From positions 1-64,000 of the IMG/VR virus record IMGVR_UViG_3300030333_002216: a DNA stretch of 64,000 nucleotides; one strand, given 5' to 3'. A program made the translations under genes and the position numbers. Position 1 is the stretch's first letter, and the number at the start of each line of letters is the position of its first letter. This document shows positions 45,603 through 55,134 of the stretch, one piece after another. The notes beneath the pieces are model-generated. The model did not search any database. It was not told where the DNA came from and saw nothing but the letters and a program-made list of their open reading frames with translations. The stretch is from a virus.

Positions 45603-48404
45603 TCACCTGAAAGTCGCCTTTAGGAAATAGACGCTTTCAGATGGAATGCCGTGTCTCTTGCTTAGACTTTCCATAGAGTCAACATCCTTGACTATGTTCT
45701 CTATCTCACTAGCCGTAACTTCAACGTTGTATTCCTTCTCCATGATATCTATAGCAGATTCCATGTGGTTGAAGTTATCGAGTTTTGAAGTATTGTGATA
45801 GACAGGCTTGCCCATCATCTTACGAATGGTATCATGAACCTCTATCACTGGGACATCATTCGATTTGACTATGTTCATGTCATCTATTGCGGAATTGAAT
45901 GCATTGACTTCATCACTCATACCAGCCTTATCATAGACTGATTGGCTTCTCTCCAAGTATAGTTGAACTGCTTCGATTGGGTATATCTCGCTCTTCTCCC
46001 ATCTACCTGCCAACTCAGCCACGCTAGTCCCTCTAGGGAACTGCACATCTGGTTTGTTGTTTCGCTGGAGGAAGTCATGGAACCACTTCCCTATTTCAAT
46101 GTCCAATGCGTCATTGAATGATTGACCACCGACTGCCATGATTTGATTAGTGACCTTCTTCAATTCTCTCAAGGCGGTTTTCAACCGCTCCATATCCTTG
46201 AACTTAGATGGGGTGCTTAGTTCCTTCAAAGCAGTAGTCATCCTCTGCAATTGCTTTGGTGCTATTATTCCGCCTTGTCCTATGCTCTCAGCCCATAGTA
46301 GCATGAAGAAGGCATTTGCGTTTCGATTGTCTTGTGCAAGGGTCTTGAACAAATCAATAGCAGAGCCTAATTCCCCTCTGTCACCGAAGGCGATTGGGTC
46401 ATCGAATGGCCTGTATCTGCTATTGACGGGCTTAACGTAATACTCAAAGATAGCATCCAGCATCTTATTGAAGTCATCCTTTAGAGTGCCGAGTTCGTCT
46501 ACGAATGATTCCGTTCTAGATGAGCCGAAATGAGTCGTTGATATGGTTGGGGCAATGGTTTTCCCATCCTTGTCCTTCTCACTGCTCACAGTAGTGCTAA
46601 CCGGACTCGATAGTCTCTCCATTTCATTCTCACTACTGTCTATTATCCTACCAACAGTCTCTAGGAAATCAGTGATGTTTTCGACATTGCTACTGTAGTC
46701 CTTCAGCATCTTCCTTGAGTCCTCATCGAGTTCGTTCCACAACTCCCTATCCTCAATCATCATAATCAGTTTGTTTGAGACAGGAAGATGATACTCCTTC
46801 CTAGTAGTAGCGGCCTGTTGCATTAGCCTATCAATGTGGTTCGACAACTCGGAACCTATGTCGACTGTGTATTTGGCTCCGGCAATTGCGAAGTTCCTTG
46901 TGAGCCTCCTCATCTCCTTCAGGAAAACAGGTGTGTCCAACCATGCCTCGTATTTGTTCTCCTTGTTCTGTTGGGGTGCGAAGACATAGTAGAACAATGG
47001 GTCTACTTCGACATCTTGCATTAGGTTCTTGAGTTTCCTACCGAGTCTGCTTCTCTCTTGCATGTTGCTTCTTGCTTCTTCAGAAATCTTAGTGGGTGGC
47101 GAAATCTCAGTGTCATACTTCCCCTTCCCTTCTATGCCTCCCTCGTCAGCAATTAACACATCTTCTGCCTCTTCCTCATCCATACCTAAATCGTCACTAG
47201 CATTGTCTCCTCGTATGGGGTTACCTTCCTCGTCTAGTCTGAAGGCCGCGCTTCCTACTCCAAGTGGCCCTAGTTCATCCTTTAATTCCTCTACCAGTTT
47301 CTTCTGTGAATACCTACCACTTCCGAGGTTCTGAGATATGGTCATCCAACGCTCAAAGAGTATGGTGTATTTGTCCCTCTTATCCACATGGTCTTGCATC
47401 TTGAATGGCTTCATCTGGAATGTGTATTGCATACTGTGTGGGAACTGGTCGAACTCCTTTGCATATTTCTGTATCTTCTTGATGAGGTTATTGAGTCTCT
47501 CGTTGTTAGAATCGAATCCTTCCAATGCGTCAGTAAAATCCTTGACTGCGGTTTGTAGTTCTCCGAATTCGTTCTCATGGATTCCCTGCCAGTAGTCGTA
47601 TATCTCCTCTCTACGCGATAGGAATTTCAAGTCCAACTTACCGATTAACTTGTCAGCATCCAACTTATCAGCATCGTAATACGGCATCTCGCCCTGAATG
47701 TAATTAGACAAATAGGATACCAGAGGAGCCATGCGATTCCTCAACTTACTGTCCTTCTCAGACTCTAGGACTCTCTTGTATGTCTTCAGTTTGCTAGGGC
47801 TAGTATCACCGACAATCTGTAGGTTCCTCAGAGATGGGACTTCACCAGATAGGAACATGTGAAGATTGAGCCTCTTCCCCTCTGCCTTGAAGTTCCTCAG
47901 AACCTTCTCCGTCTTGGTGGTTGCTTCAGTGACGACTTCACTAGCCTTGCCCTTAGTAGAAAGTCTCTTCAATTTAGACAGAACGAACATGATGTATTTG
48001 TTTTCGTTTCTGAGTCTGCCTAATGATGGGTATTTCTCTCTGAGTTGTTGAGCCACTACATCCGCTTGAGCCTCTGTCTCTTGCTCCTTCTCGGAATCAG
48101 CGAGTAACTCAAACATCCATCCCTGTAGTGTGATGTCACCTTCTCTCATCAAGAACATCCTATTGGTAGACACCTCACTAGTTACTTGGTCATCCTCCAC
48201 TATTTCCCAGAACTCTTCAGGTGTAATCTCCTTGCGGAATGCTCTCACGATTTTACCAGAGGTTTCCCTAGTATGTTCGGCCTCCTTTTCCGGGTCAACC
48301 TGATTCAGGTAATCTACCACGTTATTCAGGAAGGTTGGCCTATCCTCTAAGAGGAACTTCCTAACCCATTTGGGCTTCTCCTTGAGTAGTAGTTCTAATG
48401 TCAT
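45603..48404 (-). CDS. Large helical protein (933 aa), unrecognised
   Basis: ATG 48404 (MTLELLLKEKPKW) behind GGGAGAG is preferred over the longer start; it overlaps the previous stop as ATGA. The protein is almost entirely helical and charged, with coiled-coil stretches (LNNLIKKIQKYAKEFDQFPH, ELKDELGPLGVGSAAFRLDE) and an acidic low-complexity part near 420. No signal peptide, membrane segment or enzyme motif. MTLELLLKE may be a Trp-less relative of the shared tag. Size and place suggest a large internal head or ejected protein. Confidence 0.55.
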   Translation of the reverse strand: MTLELLLKEKPKWVRKFLLEDRPTFLNNVVDYLNQVDPEKEAEHTRETSGKIVRAFRKEITPEEFWEIVEDDQVTSEVSTNRMFLMREGDITLQGWMFELLADSEKEQETEAQADVVAQQLREKYPSLGRLRNENKYIMFVLSKLKRLSTKGKASEVVTEATTKTEKVLRNFKAEGKRLNLHMFLSGEVPSLRNLQIVGDTSPSKLKTYKRVLESEKDSKLRNRMAPLVSYLSNYIQGEMPYYDADKLDADKLIGKLDLKFLSRREEIYDYWQGIHENEFGELQTAVKDFTDALEGFDSNNERLNNLIKKIQKYAKEFDQFPHSMQYTFQMKPFKMQDHVDKRDKYTILFERWMTISQNLGSGRYSQKKLVEELKDELGPLGVGSAAFRLDEEGNPIRGDNASDDLGMDEEEAEDVLIADEGGIEGKGKYDTEISPPTKISEEARSNMQERSRLGRKLKNLMQDVEVDPLFYYVFAPQQNKENKYEAWLDTPVFLKEMRRLTRNFAIAGAKYTVDIGSELSNHIDRLMQQAATTRKEYHLPVSNKLIMMIEDRELWNELDEDSRKMLKDYSSNVENITDFLETVGRIIDSSENEMERLSSPVSTTVSSEKDKDGKTIAPTISTTHFGSSRTESFVDELGTLKDDFNKMLDAIFEYYVKPVNSRYRPFDDPIAFGDRGELGSAIDLFKTLAQDNRNANAFFMLLWAESIGQGGIIAPKQLQRMTTALKELSTPSKFKDMERLKTALRELKKVTNQIMAVGGQSFNDALDIEIGKWFHDFLQRNNKPDVQFPRGTSVAELAGRWEKSEIYPIEAVQLYLERSQSVYDKAGMSDEVNAFNSAIDDMNIVKSNDVPVIEVHDTIRKMMGKPVYHNTSKLDNFNHMESAIDIMEKEYNVEVTASEIENIVKDVDSMESLSKRHGIPSESVYFLKATFR

Positions 48405-50047
48405 GTTCTCTCCCACAACCACTCCAACGGCTCTACCGTGTTCTTCTCATGTAGATAATTACTGTTGTAATCACTTAGCAACTCTGACATCTTTTTCTTT
48501 ATCGCATCAAGGAAGGCAGTTCTAATGTTACCATACTGAGTAGAGGACAATGCTTCGGTTAGTCTCTCTTTATTCTCTTCACTTTGCTCTACCGTGTATT
48601 GGTAAACTGCTTCCTTTACCTCACTGTCTCTATCCTCATACACTTGTTCTATCCTAACCATGTATAAGACGAAATCTCCTATCATCACTTGGTTCTTATT
48701 TCCCTCTGCCGCTTCTAGGATTATCTTGTTCGGACTCTCCGCCTCTGCGAGGGTTTGCAGATATTGTGGGAATGCCTTACCGCTTGCCACGCTAGAAGAT
48801 AATTCCTTCAAGCGTCCTTCAGAATCCCATAGTTCTATACCTTCATCTTTTAGGACTTCAGAATTCTCTAGCCTGTTCTTTGTTTCTCCGTCAACTGGCC
48901 TATAGAAACCAGACACCTTCTCCTTGAAACTAGCGAGGTCTTCCCTATGTTCATCCATCATCTCCTCAAGAGCATCCTTGGAATTAATGCCGTATACCTT
49001 CAATGAGTCATCATAATCTTCTGCCATCATCTTCTCATAGGCTTGTGCGGGAATGGAGAACTTAACCTCTGTAGTGATATCCTCTACTTTCATCTCACTT
49101 CCAAGGGCTTCCATTAGTTCTTTGAAGTCCTTAGTGAGATTCCTATCTGCGGCAACTGTGTTCTCAAACCCACTGAGTGTTTCGCTATTGTCCCATGCAT
49201 CCTGTATGGCTCCACCTACTTTGCTACTTCTCAAGCGATTCAATATGATTTCTTTCTTCGTGCTTGTCTTAGTATCTGCAACTGCGAGGAACTGCTCAAG
49301 GTCTACATCCTCGTTCTTCAGGATGTATGCAGTAGCAGGTGGTAAATTCCCACTTTGGTTAGAGGCTAGTCCATAGACCTTTATCGCAAGGTTTGGTTGT
49401 GAGTGGGTGATAGGCAAATAGGATGTTTTGCCTAGTCTAATCTCATCTCCTTTACTTGGTAACTTCAGGTCATTCACTACCATCTTCACATAGTCGTATA
49501 CCAAGTCATCTCCGATGGCATCTGGTGATACCTGCTTCTTCTTCTCCTCTATGGGTTCTAATCTCTTGAAGACCTGCTTGAATTTCTCAGCAAGGTCGGG
49601 CTTGTCCTTCAGATACTCGCGTAATTCATCCCCGTTTTTCTTATTCCATTGTTGAATCAGATGAGCCATTGCTCTATTCTTAGTATTCTCTACTAGTTCT
49701 AATAGAGCATCATGGTTACCATCCAAGAACGCTCTAATCTTATCAGCAATGTGAGGTTGAGTCTCCTTGGTTGGCTGGGACAACCCATCCCTTGTGTCCT
49801 TCAACAATTGTAGAATCTCTTCTCTATCAGATGCATCCCAACCCGTTTGTTGGAATTTCTCCTCAAACTCCTCACCCTCATACCTCTGTATCTTGTTGAT
49901 TAGTCTAGTCAGTTGCTTCTTGCTCTTGATGCTATCTTCAATCTCCATTGGGATAGAAGCCATTTGAGCGGCTGTCGCCTGTCCAGCAAATTTAACCTCG
50001 TCTTCAGTCAAGAAGGGTCTTCCTTTGAGAACAGTATGCCATGTCAT
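48401..50047 (-). CDS. Tagged large helical protein MTWHTVLK (548 aa)
   Basis: Starts MTWHTVLKGRPFLTEDEVKF behind GAGGTGAT. Helical and charged throughout, with a possible beta segment near 210-245 (RLGKTSYLPITHSQPNLAIK). Overlaps the next gene by four bases. Not recognised. With the 933-residue neighbour it may form a pair of internal virion proteins. Confidence 0.55.
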   Translation of the reverse strand: MTWHTVLKGRPFLTEDEVKFAGQATAAQMASIPMEIEDSIKSKKQLTRLINKIQRYEGEEFEEKFQQTGWDASDREEILQLLKDTRDGLSQPTKETQPHIADKIRAFLDGNHDALLELVENTKNRAMAHLIQQWNKKNGDELREYLKDKPDLAEKFKQVFKRLEPIEEKKKQVSPDAIGDDLVYDYVKMVVNDLKLPSKGDEIRLGKTSYLPITHSQPNLAIKVYGLASNQSGNLPPATAYILKNEDVDLEQFLAVADTKTSTKKEIILNRLRSSKVGGAIQDAWDNSETLSGFENTVAADRNLTKDFKELMEALGSEMKVEDITTEVKFSIPAQAYEKMMAEDYDDSLKVYGINSKDALEEMMDEHREDLASFKEKVSGFYRPVDGETKNRLENSEVLKDEGIELWDSEGRLKELSSSVASGKAFPQYLQTLAEAESPNKIILEAAEGNKNQVMIGDFVLYMVRIEQVYEDRDSEVKEAVYQYTVEQSEENKERLTEALSSTQYGNIRTAFLDAIKKKMSELLSDYNSNYLHEKNTVEPLEWLWERT

Positions 50048-50051
50048 TGTA

Positions 50052-50921
50052 TCACCTCAATTTATCCTCAATGAATGCTATCACATCTGGTTCAGCATTG
50101 TTCTGTCTCAGGATGGCTAGGTTCTGTGCGCTGAACTTGAAGCCCTTGTTATCGAAGGCTCTTACCTTGTTTCTTACTTGTTGAGTAACCCAATCCTTGT
50201 CTTGTGCCATTCTGTCGTTGAAGATTTGTCTCAGGTCTTTGCTCAGAGATATAGCAGGGAATACCTTGTCCTTATTCTTACCCATCTCCAATGCACGAAG
50301 ACGACCCATGACTCCTCTCAGCGTCTTCATGTCCTTTGCATTACTAGGGTCATATCCTTCTAATCTAAGACCACCCTTCCCTACCTCATGTTTGTTAGTT
50401 GTAGCCCATACCCTGCGTTGCTTCATCTCTTCTGGAAGTTCGTTCTGTTCCCAATACGCATCCACTTGTTTCTTTGTCACTGGTTGTAGTTCATCATAGT
50501 AGTATCCCAATTTATTCTCCCAAGGCTTGGGGAATGGTGGTGGGCTTTTCAACACACTAAACCAACCGTTTCTTTCTTTGTCTTCGCTTGCCAATTTGTA
50601 GCCTCCTTGATTTCTGAATCGACTTCTCATTTGTCCCTCAACACCAATGCCTGTTGCATTGCTTTCCAATGCATCTGCTAACTGTTGTCTCATCCAAGCC
50701 TTCCATTTGACTCTAGGACTGCTTGGCAGACTAATCTGATGTGGCTCGTTTGAAGGGTCATGTTGCTCGGATGGATTCGCTTCAGTATATCTGATTATAC
50801 CCCCATGCGCTCTATCCGGTTCTGCGCTTACAACTTTCCATTTGGGGAGATTCCTCTTGATGAACGCAACTGCTTGGGCAAGTTTACCCTGCTTCTTGTG
50901 TAGCGTTTCTCCCCAATTCAT
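50052..50921 (-). CDS. Tagged protein MNWGETLHK with second internal tag (289 aa)
   Basis: ATG 50921 gives MNWGETLHKKQGKLAQAVAF; upstream in-frame ATGs at 50924 and 50936 are alternatives. The N-terminal part includes a beta-like KWKVVSAEPDRAHGGIIRYT. A second tag-like NGWFSVLKSPPPFPKPWEN lies near the middle, followed by a helical C-terminal part (QVDAYWEQNELPEEMKQRRV). This looks like two modules joined at the internal tag. Confidence 0.55.
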   Translation of the reverse strand: MNWGETLHKKQGKLAQAVAFIKRNLPKWKVVSAEPDRAHGGIIRYTEANPSEQHDPSNEPHQISLPSSPRVKWKAWMRQQLADALESNATGIGVEGQMRSRFRNQGGYKLASEDKERNGWFSVLKSPPPFPKPWENKLGYYYDELQPVTKKQVDAYWEQNELPEEMKQRRVWATTNKHEVGKGGLRLEGYDPSNAKDMKTLRGVMGRLRALEMGKNKDKVFPAISLSKDLRQIFNDRMAQDKDWVTQQVRNKVRAFDNKGFKFSAQNLAILRQNNAEPDVIAFIEDKLR

Positions 50922-50925
50922 CATA

Positions 50926-51222
50926 TCACTTTCCATACATTAGAGTTTGAGCATCATCCTTGGCTTTCTCATGAAGTTTCTTTGGAACCCAAGGGGGATT
51001 CCATCCGAGTTTTGCCTCCTTGTGTTCCTTCGGTGGCTCCTTGTCGAACTTGAATCCCTTTGGTGGTGGAATCTGATAATCAAAGTTATCACCACACCAT
51101 GCACAGTATTCTTGACCCTCTTCTACAGGCCTTATGCAGTTATTCCTACAAAGCAGATATCCTAACTTGTATTTCCTATCGGCATATACCTTCTTCGCTT
51201 TCACTATATCCTTCCAACTCAT
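50926..51222 (-). CDS. Tagged zinc-ribbon protein MSWKDIVK (98 aa)
   Basis: ATG 51222 is the likely start: it overlaps the upstream stop (ATGA) and lies behind GGAGGAG. After MSWKDIVKAKKVYAD come C25, C29, C40 and C43 in a compact zinc-ribbon layout (CRNNC ... CAWCGD). The rest is Lys/Pro-rich. A nucleic-acid or protein-binding adapter is likely; the partner is unknown. Confidence 0.6.
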   Translation of the reverse strand: MSWKDIVKAKKVYADRKYKLGYLLCRNNCIRPVEEGQEYCAWCGDNFDYQIPPPKGFKFDKEPPKEHKEAKLGWNPPWVPKKLHEKAKDDAQTLMYGK

Positions 51223-51875
51223 TGCATCTTCTCCTCCATTTGCTTTCTTACATCTAGCCACACTTCAGGGTGGTTCTGTGCTAGAACCTCCTTGATTACT
51301 TGCATTTGATGAACGATAATAGTGTCTTGTCTCTTGTGAACCAACTTGCCCTTGAACTCCATGAGATACTTCAGGCTCTCACGAATCTCCTTTGCCAACT
51401 TGGTTAGTGAATCGATATACTTGGGGTCAACACCATCCTGTGCAAACAACTCATCCACCTTTGTCTCAAGCCTACCGATGTTATTACTGAGGACTCCAAT
51501 CTCGTCAACGTCCTTCTGTGCGATTAGTTGAGCGGCTGACTGTTGGACTAGTGGTTGCAGGTGGTGCTTCATGTGCCTCATTATCTGGTCTTCCGAACAA
51601 CCGACAACCTCAGCCGCAACCGTTGGTGTCATCACCCCATCGTGAACCTGCTTCTCAATCTCGCTTCTGATTGGGTGTATGCAAATCTTGCATCGTGGGT
51701 TAGACGCATTGGTGTAGCCAGCCATGTGATTCCTCTGATGTCTTGAGGATGTGCCACTAGGCCAATTCATCCTATTGTCCAACTCATCGGGAGATATGGC
51801 AATGCTCTCCAAGTCATGCTCTAGTTGCTCACGGTCTTCGTGATTGCAAAGTGCGCATCTCTTTCTTGTAATCAT
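51219..51875 (-). CDS. Terminase small subunit candidate with two zinc fingers (218 aa)
   Basis: Two CxxC...HxxxH-type fingers: C7, C10, H46, H50 and C62, C65, H101, H105. The second is fused with an HTH-like GVMTPTVAAEVVGCSEDQIM segment, a pattern known in phage small terminases (zinc plus helix-turn-helix ending RHxxHL). A coiled coil (NNIGRLETKVDELF onward) and a helical C-terminus would allow oligomerisation. It would bind viral DNA and recruit the large terminase, which lies 7 kb further along the operon. Confidence 0.6.
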   Translation of the reverse strand: MITRKRCALCNHEDREQLEHDLESIAISPDELDNRMNWPSGTSSRHQRNHMAGYTNASNPRCKICIHPIRSEIEKQVHDGVMTPTVAAEVVGCSEDQIMRHMKHHLQPLVQQSAAQLIAQKDVDEIGVLSNNIGRLETKVDELFAQDGVDPKYIDSLTKLAKEIRESLKYLMEFKGKLVHKRQDTIIVHQMQVIKEVLAQNHPEVWLDVRKQMEEKMQ

Positions 51876-53260
51876 TATTTCACATCCAATGTTGTTTGCT
51901 CACCAGTTAGGTGTTCTTTCTCTTTCTTTCTTTTATTAGCAAGTTCTTCTCTGAATTGTTTTGTTCTCTCTAAGTTATTAACTGCGGCTACATTCTTCCT
52001 ACCGCCATAACCCGGCAAAAACTGTCCTTTCACATCCCTACCTAGTTTAGTTTGAACGGTCTTGTCTTTAGGTTTCTTCGCGTTTTCCGCATCCTTCTTC
52101 TCCTTGGCTTCTCTCGCCGCTTTAGCGGCCCCAGATTCCTGTGAGCCATCTGACATTATATTACCAAACGTAGTCTGTCCGTCATCCTTCACTTCACCCA
52201 TCCAACTACCCGCATCCCATTGCTCGGCACTGCTCAATTGGTCTTTCACATTCTGTGATAGTCCTTCTTTTTCCTTTGGTGGTGCTTTCTCGTATGGGTG
52301 TAGTCTCTCTCTTTCGGCTTCAACTTCTGCACTTGTCGCAGTAGCGGTTCCAGTTATCTTCTTGCGATTCAGTTCTGCTAATGCGTTGTTCTTCTCACGT
52401 TGGATGTCTATTCTGTCCTCAGCACTAGCATCTCTTAGGCGAGTCTCAAACTTCTCTTCTACCTCTTTTATTTGCCTATCAATTCCTTCTAATGTAGCAG
52501 GGTCAGTTACCTCTTGTGTTCTACTCATTCGCCACTGCGGATTACCAGTCTGCTCTTGCATATGTGCCTCGTATTCCGCTAGGTGTTCTTTCCTCTGTGA
52601 TTCAGTGGGTTTCTTAGTTCCACCAAATCCAGTCCAGTCCCTTATGAAATTCTTTGCCTTTGCCTTCCCAGCAGTGTCAGCATATCCCTTCTCTCTAAGC
52701 CACTGCTGATAGTTGGCCCCTTCTTCGTTGAGTATTGGTTGATTTCTACCTTGCATTTGTGATACCCTCTCTTGAAATTGTTCCTCTGACTCACCAACGT
52801 TTCTAGTTGCCCCTCTTTTACTCTTGACGGGTGATGCGGATTGGTGATAACTCGCAATGTTAGTAGGGGTCGGAGCCATACTCCTAGCACCTTGCACGAT
52901 GTTTTGTGGTATATTCCGAACACCTCTGTCAATTTGACTTGCCGTTCCTCTGACCCCTGTTGTTACATCATGCAGGATGTTCTTACCAGTTTGCACTGCC
53001 GCATCTTTTCCTTGTTGCAAGGTCTGCCTAACATTCGCACTAAGCGGAGCCGTCTTGTCTGCAATATATTGCCCTGCTCTTTGCATTCTTCCCGGCACTT
53101 GGTTACCAACACTTGTAGTAGGAGGTGTATTGGCTTGAGCATAGGCCTGTTCGTCTGCTATTCTTGCATCTCTTATTGCGGCGGGATTACTTGTGTCTAC
53201 TACTCTAGTGGCTTGCTCAAGGTCTTCCCTCATATCCTTGAGAATGTCAAACCAACTCAT
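51875..53260 (-). CDS. Tagged Ala/Gln/Arg-rich protein MSWFDILK (461 aa)
   Basis: ATG 53260 behind AGGTGG is preferred to the GTG three codons earlier. MSWFDILKDMREDLEQATRV is followed by low-complexity, probably disordered or helical sequence. This includes a segment resembling desiccation-protein helices (QYIADKTAPLSANVRQTLQQ, GKDAAVQTGKNILHDVTTGV) and coiled-coil near 250-300. Not recognised. Highly charged helices suggest condensation with DNA or packing inside the head. Confidence 0.55.
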   Translation of the reverse strand: MSWFDILKDMREDLEQATRVVDTSNPAAIRDARIADEQAYAQANTPPTTSVGNQVPGRMQRAGQYIADKTAPLSANVRQTLQQGKDAAVQTGKNILHDVTTGVRGTASQIDRGVRNIPQNIVQGARSMAPTPTNIASYHQSASPVKSKRGATRNVGESEEQFQERVSQMQGRNQPILNEEGANYQQWLREKGYADTAGKAKAKNFIRDWTGFGGTKKPTESQRKEHLAEYEAHMQEQTGNPQWRMSRTQEVTDPATLEGIDRQIKEVEEKFETRLRDASAEDRIDIQREKNNALAELNRKKITGTATATSAEVEAERERLHPYEKAPPKEKEGLSQNVKDQLSSAEQWDAGSWMGEVKDDGQTTFGNIMSDGSQESGAAKAAREAKEKKDAENAKKPKDKTVQTKLGRDVKGQFLPGYGGRKNVAAVNNLERTKQFREELANKRKKEKEHLTGEQTTLDVK

Positions 53261-53269
53261 TTTATCCAC

Positions 53270-53896
53270 CTACTGTTGTAAATCTTGTTGCCATTGTGGT
53301 TGGGGGTCAGGATGCATTTCATCGAGTCTTCTATCCACCCCAGCATAACCACCTTGTCTACCCCATGCACCTTCTAGCATAGCATGTCTACCTGCTTGCA
53401 TTTCATTGCGGTGGTATTCATCTATCTCGGAGCCATCTGGAAATGAATCTGGGTTTGATGCCATCCATTCTTGGAACATCTCATCACTAGTCCCGTATCT
53501 GGCCTTCTCTCTCAAATCCTGAGCATCCATCAGTGCTTGGTTATGCTCTCTCTTTTTTCTCTCTTCGACTCTAGATGGCATCATCCTATCTGCGAAATCA
53601 GAGAGCCTACCCTTCTCGACCTCACTGAACCAATCCTCTTTATTGATTCTAAAACCAGTCTTCTGCTCCTCATCATCATCCTCTTCAGGGTCTACTGAAA
53701 ACTCAGGCTCATCAGTGGGATTCACTGTTGGTGGCTCCGGTGGTGGAGCAGGTGGCATTCCCATTGGTGGTGGTGGCATTCCCATACCATCCATCGGTGG
53801 GGGCGGGGGCATAGGGCCACCCATAGGCGGAGCGGGTGGTGGCGGCGGTGGAGGCATCTCTTCAGGTGGTTGTTTCAATACATCTTCCCAACTCAT
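53270..53896 (-). CDS. Tagged polyproline protein MSWEDVLK (208 aa)
   Basis: After MSWEDVLKQPPEE comes a striking run of Pro with Met, Gly and Ala (about residues 14-58, including seven consecutive prolines). An acidic segment with DPEEDDDEE follows, then KEDWFSEVEKGRL (a further tag-like piece) and a helical charged C-terminus. Polyproline of this kind can bind profilin, SH3 or WW partners, or act as a spacer. Codon use and overlaps match the neighbours. The ribosome binding site GAGGAG lies in the preceding microprotein gene. Confidence 0.6.
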   Translation of the reverse strand: MSWEDVLKQPPEEMPPPPPPPAPPMGGPMPPPPPMDGMGMPPPPMGMPPAPPPEPPTVNPTDEPEFSVDPEEDDDEEQKTGFRINKEDWFSEVEKGRLSDFADRMMPSRVEERKKREHNQALMDAQDLREKARYGTSDEMFQEWMASNPDSFPDGSEIDEYHRNEMQAGRHAMLEGAWGRQGGYAGVDRRLDEMHPDPQPQWQQDLQQ

Positions 53897-53977
53897 CTAG
53901 TTCAACTCCTCAAAGCAATATGGACAACAGACTGTAATCGCAGTGTTAATTCCCAATTTCAAACAATCGCACTTCAT
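53897..53977 (-). CDS. 26-residue cysteine-rich microprotein
   Basis: ATG 53977 overlaps the preceding stop (ATGA) and the frame closes at TAG 53899-53897, directly before the next ATG (TAGATG). The product begins MKCDCLKLGINTA and contains CxC and CCxxC, a zinc-knuckle-like arrangement. It fills the only gap between two genes exactly, which argues for a true gene. No role can be assigned. Confidence 0.5.
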   Translation of the reverse strand: MKCDCLKLGINTAITVCCPYCFEELN

Positions 53978-55134
53978 GCATTCACCTTCATTATGTTTCT
54001 CCAATCCCTGACTTCTACATCTGCACTTGTCTTCACTTCATCATCTCCCTCTTTCTTTTCTTGAGCCTCTGCTTGTTGGGCTTCTTCCTCTTCTCGCTTC
54101 TTCCTCTTCATGTAGACCGAATCCTCATGTGGTTTCCAACCTGCTAGTTTAGCCATATGAGCCATCTGCCTCCTTGACATTGTAATGTATATCTTCTCGA
54201 TGTCATTGGGTATTCCACCTAAGTCCTTCTCTATTCGCTTAATCAGATTGACTTCCCTCTGATTGCGAATCATGATTGGAACGTTCTTGATTTGACTTGC
54301 GGCTCTGGTGGTAGCGAAGTTACCGCTAGGTGTAGTGTATTCCTCATGGTCTACCATCAACTTGAACATCCTTGCAATCTCAGCAATCTCCAATGCCAGT
54401 TTAGCAGAACCCTGCCCATGAATGGGAATAGGGGTATCAGCATCTAGTTCAAAGTCAAGGCTCTCCAAGTCCTTAATCGCATTCTTGATTATCTGATGTA
54501 GGCTCAGAGAATTCCGACCAACGATGTTTCCCTCTCCATACATCGCTTGCCACATAGGGGGCTTTGCCTCTCCCTTGCTATAGGAATACCACGAACTGTC
54601 AACTGGTTTCAAATCGGCATCCTTCCAAGAATTCCGATAACGACAATACTTCTCCGTCATGTAATGACCATAGACTTCCTGATAATCACCAATAGTCCCA
54701 TCCTCGTCATCCCAATTCCTCGGCTCAGTGAATAGGATGTTAGCCGCATTGCCATTACCTGCTTCGGTGTTGACGCTCCACTCATCCATCTGCTTATCGA
54801 GTGCTTTCAATTTGTCAAGGTGGCTCTCCTCATAGTCCTGTGTCCTGAACAATTCACCAATGTCATCCATCGCATCCATCGCCTCCCTAGACCAAGGTTC
54901 AGCATTAGGGCCACTGTTCTGTGCTTGCCGTCCCTTGAAGCCCTGATTCCGAACCATGTCATACAGGCTCTCACTCAGTTTGTAGTTACCAATAGTCGCA
55001 CCCTTCAATCCCTTCGTGGCTCTCTTCCACTCAACCCAATCCTTGGTGAACAGTTTGTAGTTACGCCGACTGTGCAACTTATACTTCCCCAGAGCCAATG
55101 TGACTCTATCCTTCTTGAGTTTCTTCTTAGCCAT
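53974..55134 (-). CDS. Protein with C-terminal tag DWRNIMK (386 aa)
   Basis: The start is taken at ATG 55134 (MAKKKLKKDRVT), overlapping the preceding stop as TAATG. The N-terminus is very basic. The middle is mixed helical with many aromatic residues (SSWYSYSKGEAKPPMWQAMY, RMFKLMVDHEEYTTPSGNFA). The C-terminus is charged and ends VRDWRNIMKVNA, a C-terminal version of the shared tag. Not recognised. Confidence 0.55.
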   Translation of the reverse strand: MAKKKLKKDRVTLALGKYKLHSRRNYKLFTKDWVEWKRATKGLKGATIGNYKLSESLYDMVRNQGFKGRQAQNSGPNAEPWSREAMDAMDDIGELFRTQDYEESHLDKLKALDKQMDEWSVNTEAGNGNAANILFTEPRNWDDEDGTIGDYQEVYGHYMTEKYCRYRNSWKDADLKPVDSSWYSYSKGEAKPPMWQAMYGEGNIVGRNSLSLHQIIKNAIKDLESLDFELDADTPIPIHGQGSAKLALEIAEIARMFKLMVDHEEYTTPSGNFATTRAASQIKNVPIMIRNQREVNLIKRIEKDLGGIPNDIEKIYITMSRRQMAHMAKLAGWKPHEDSVYMKRKKREEEEAQQAEAQEKKEGDDEVKTSADVEVRDWRNIMKVNA

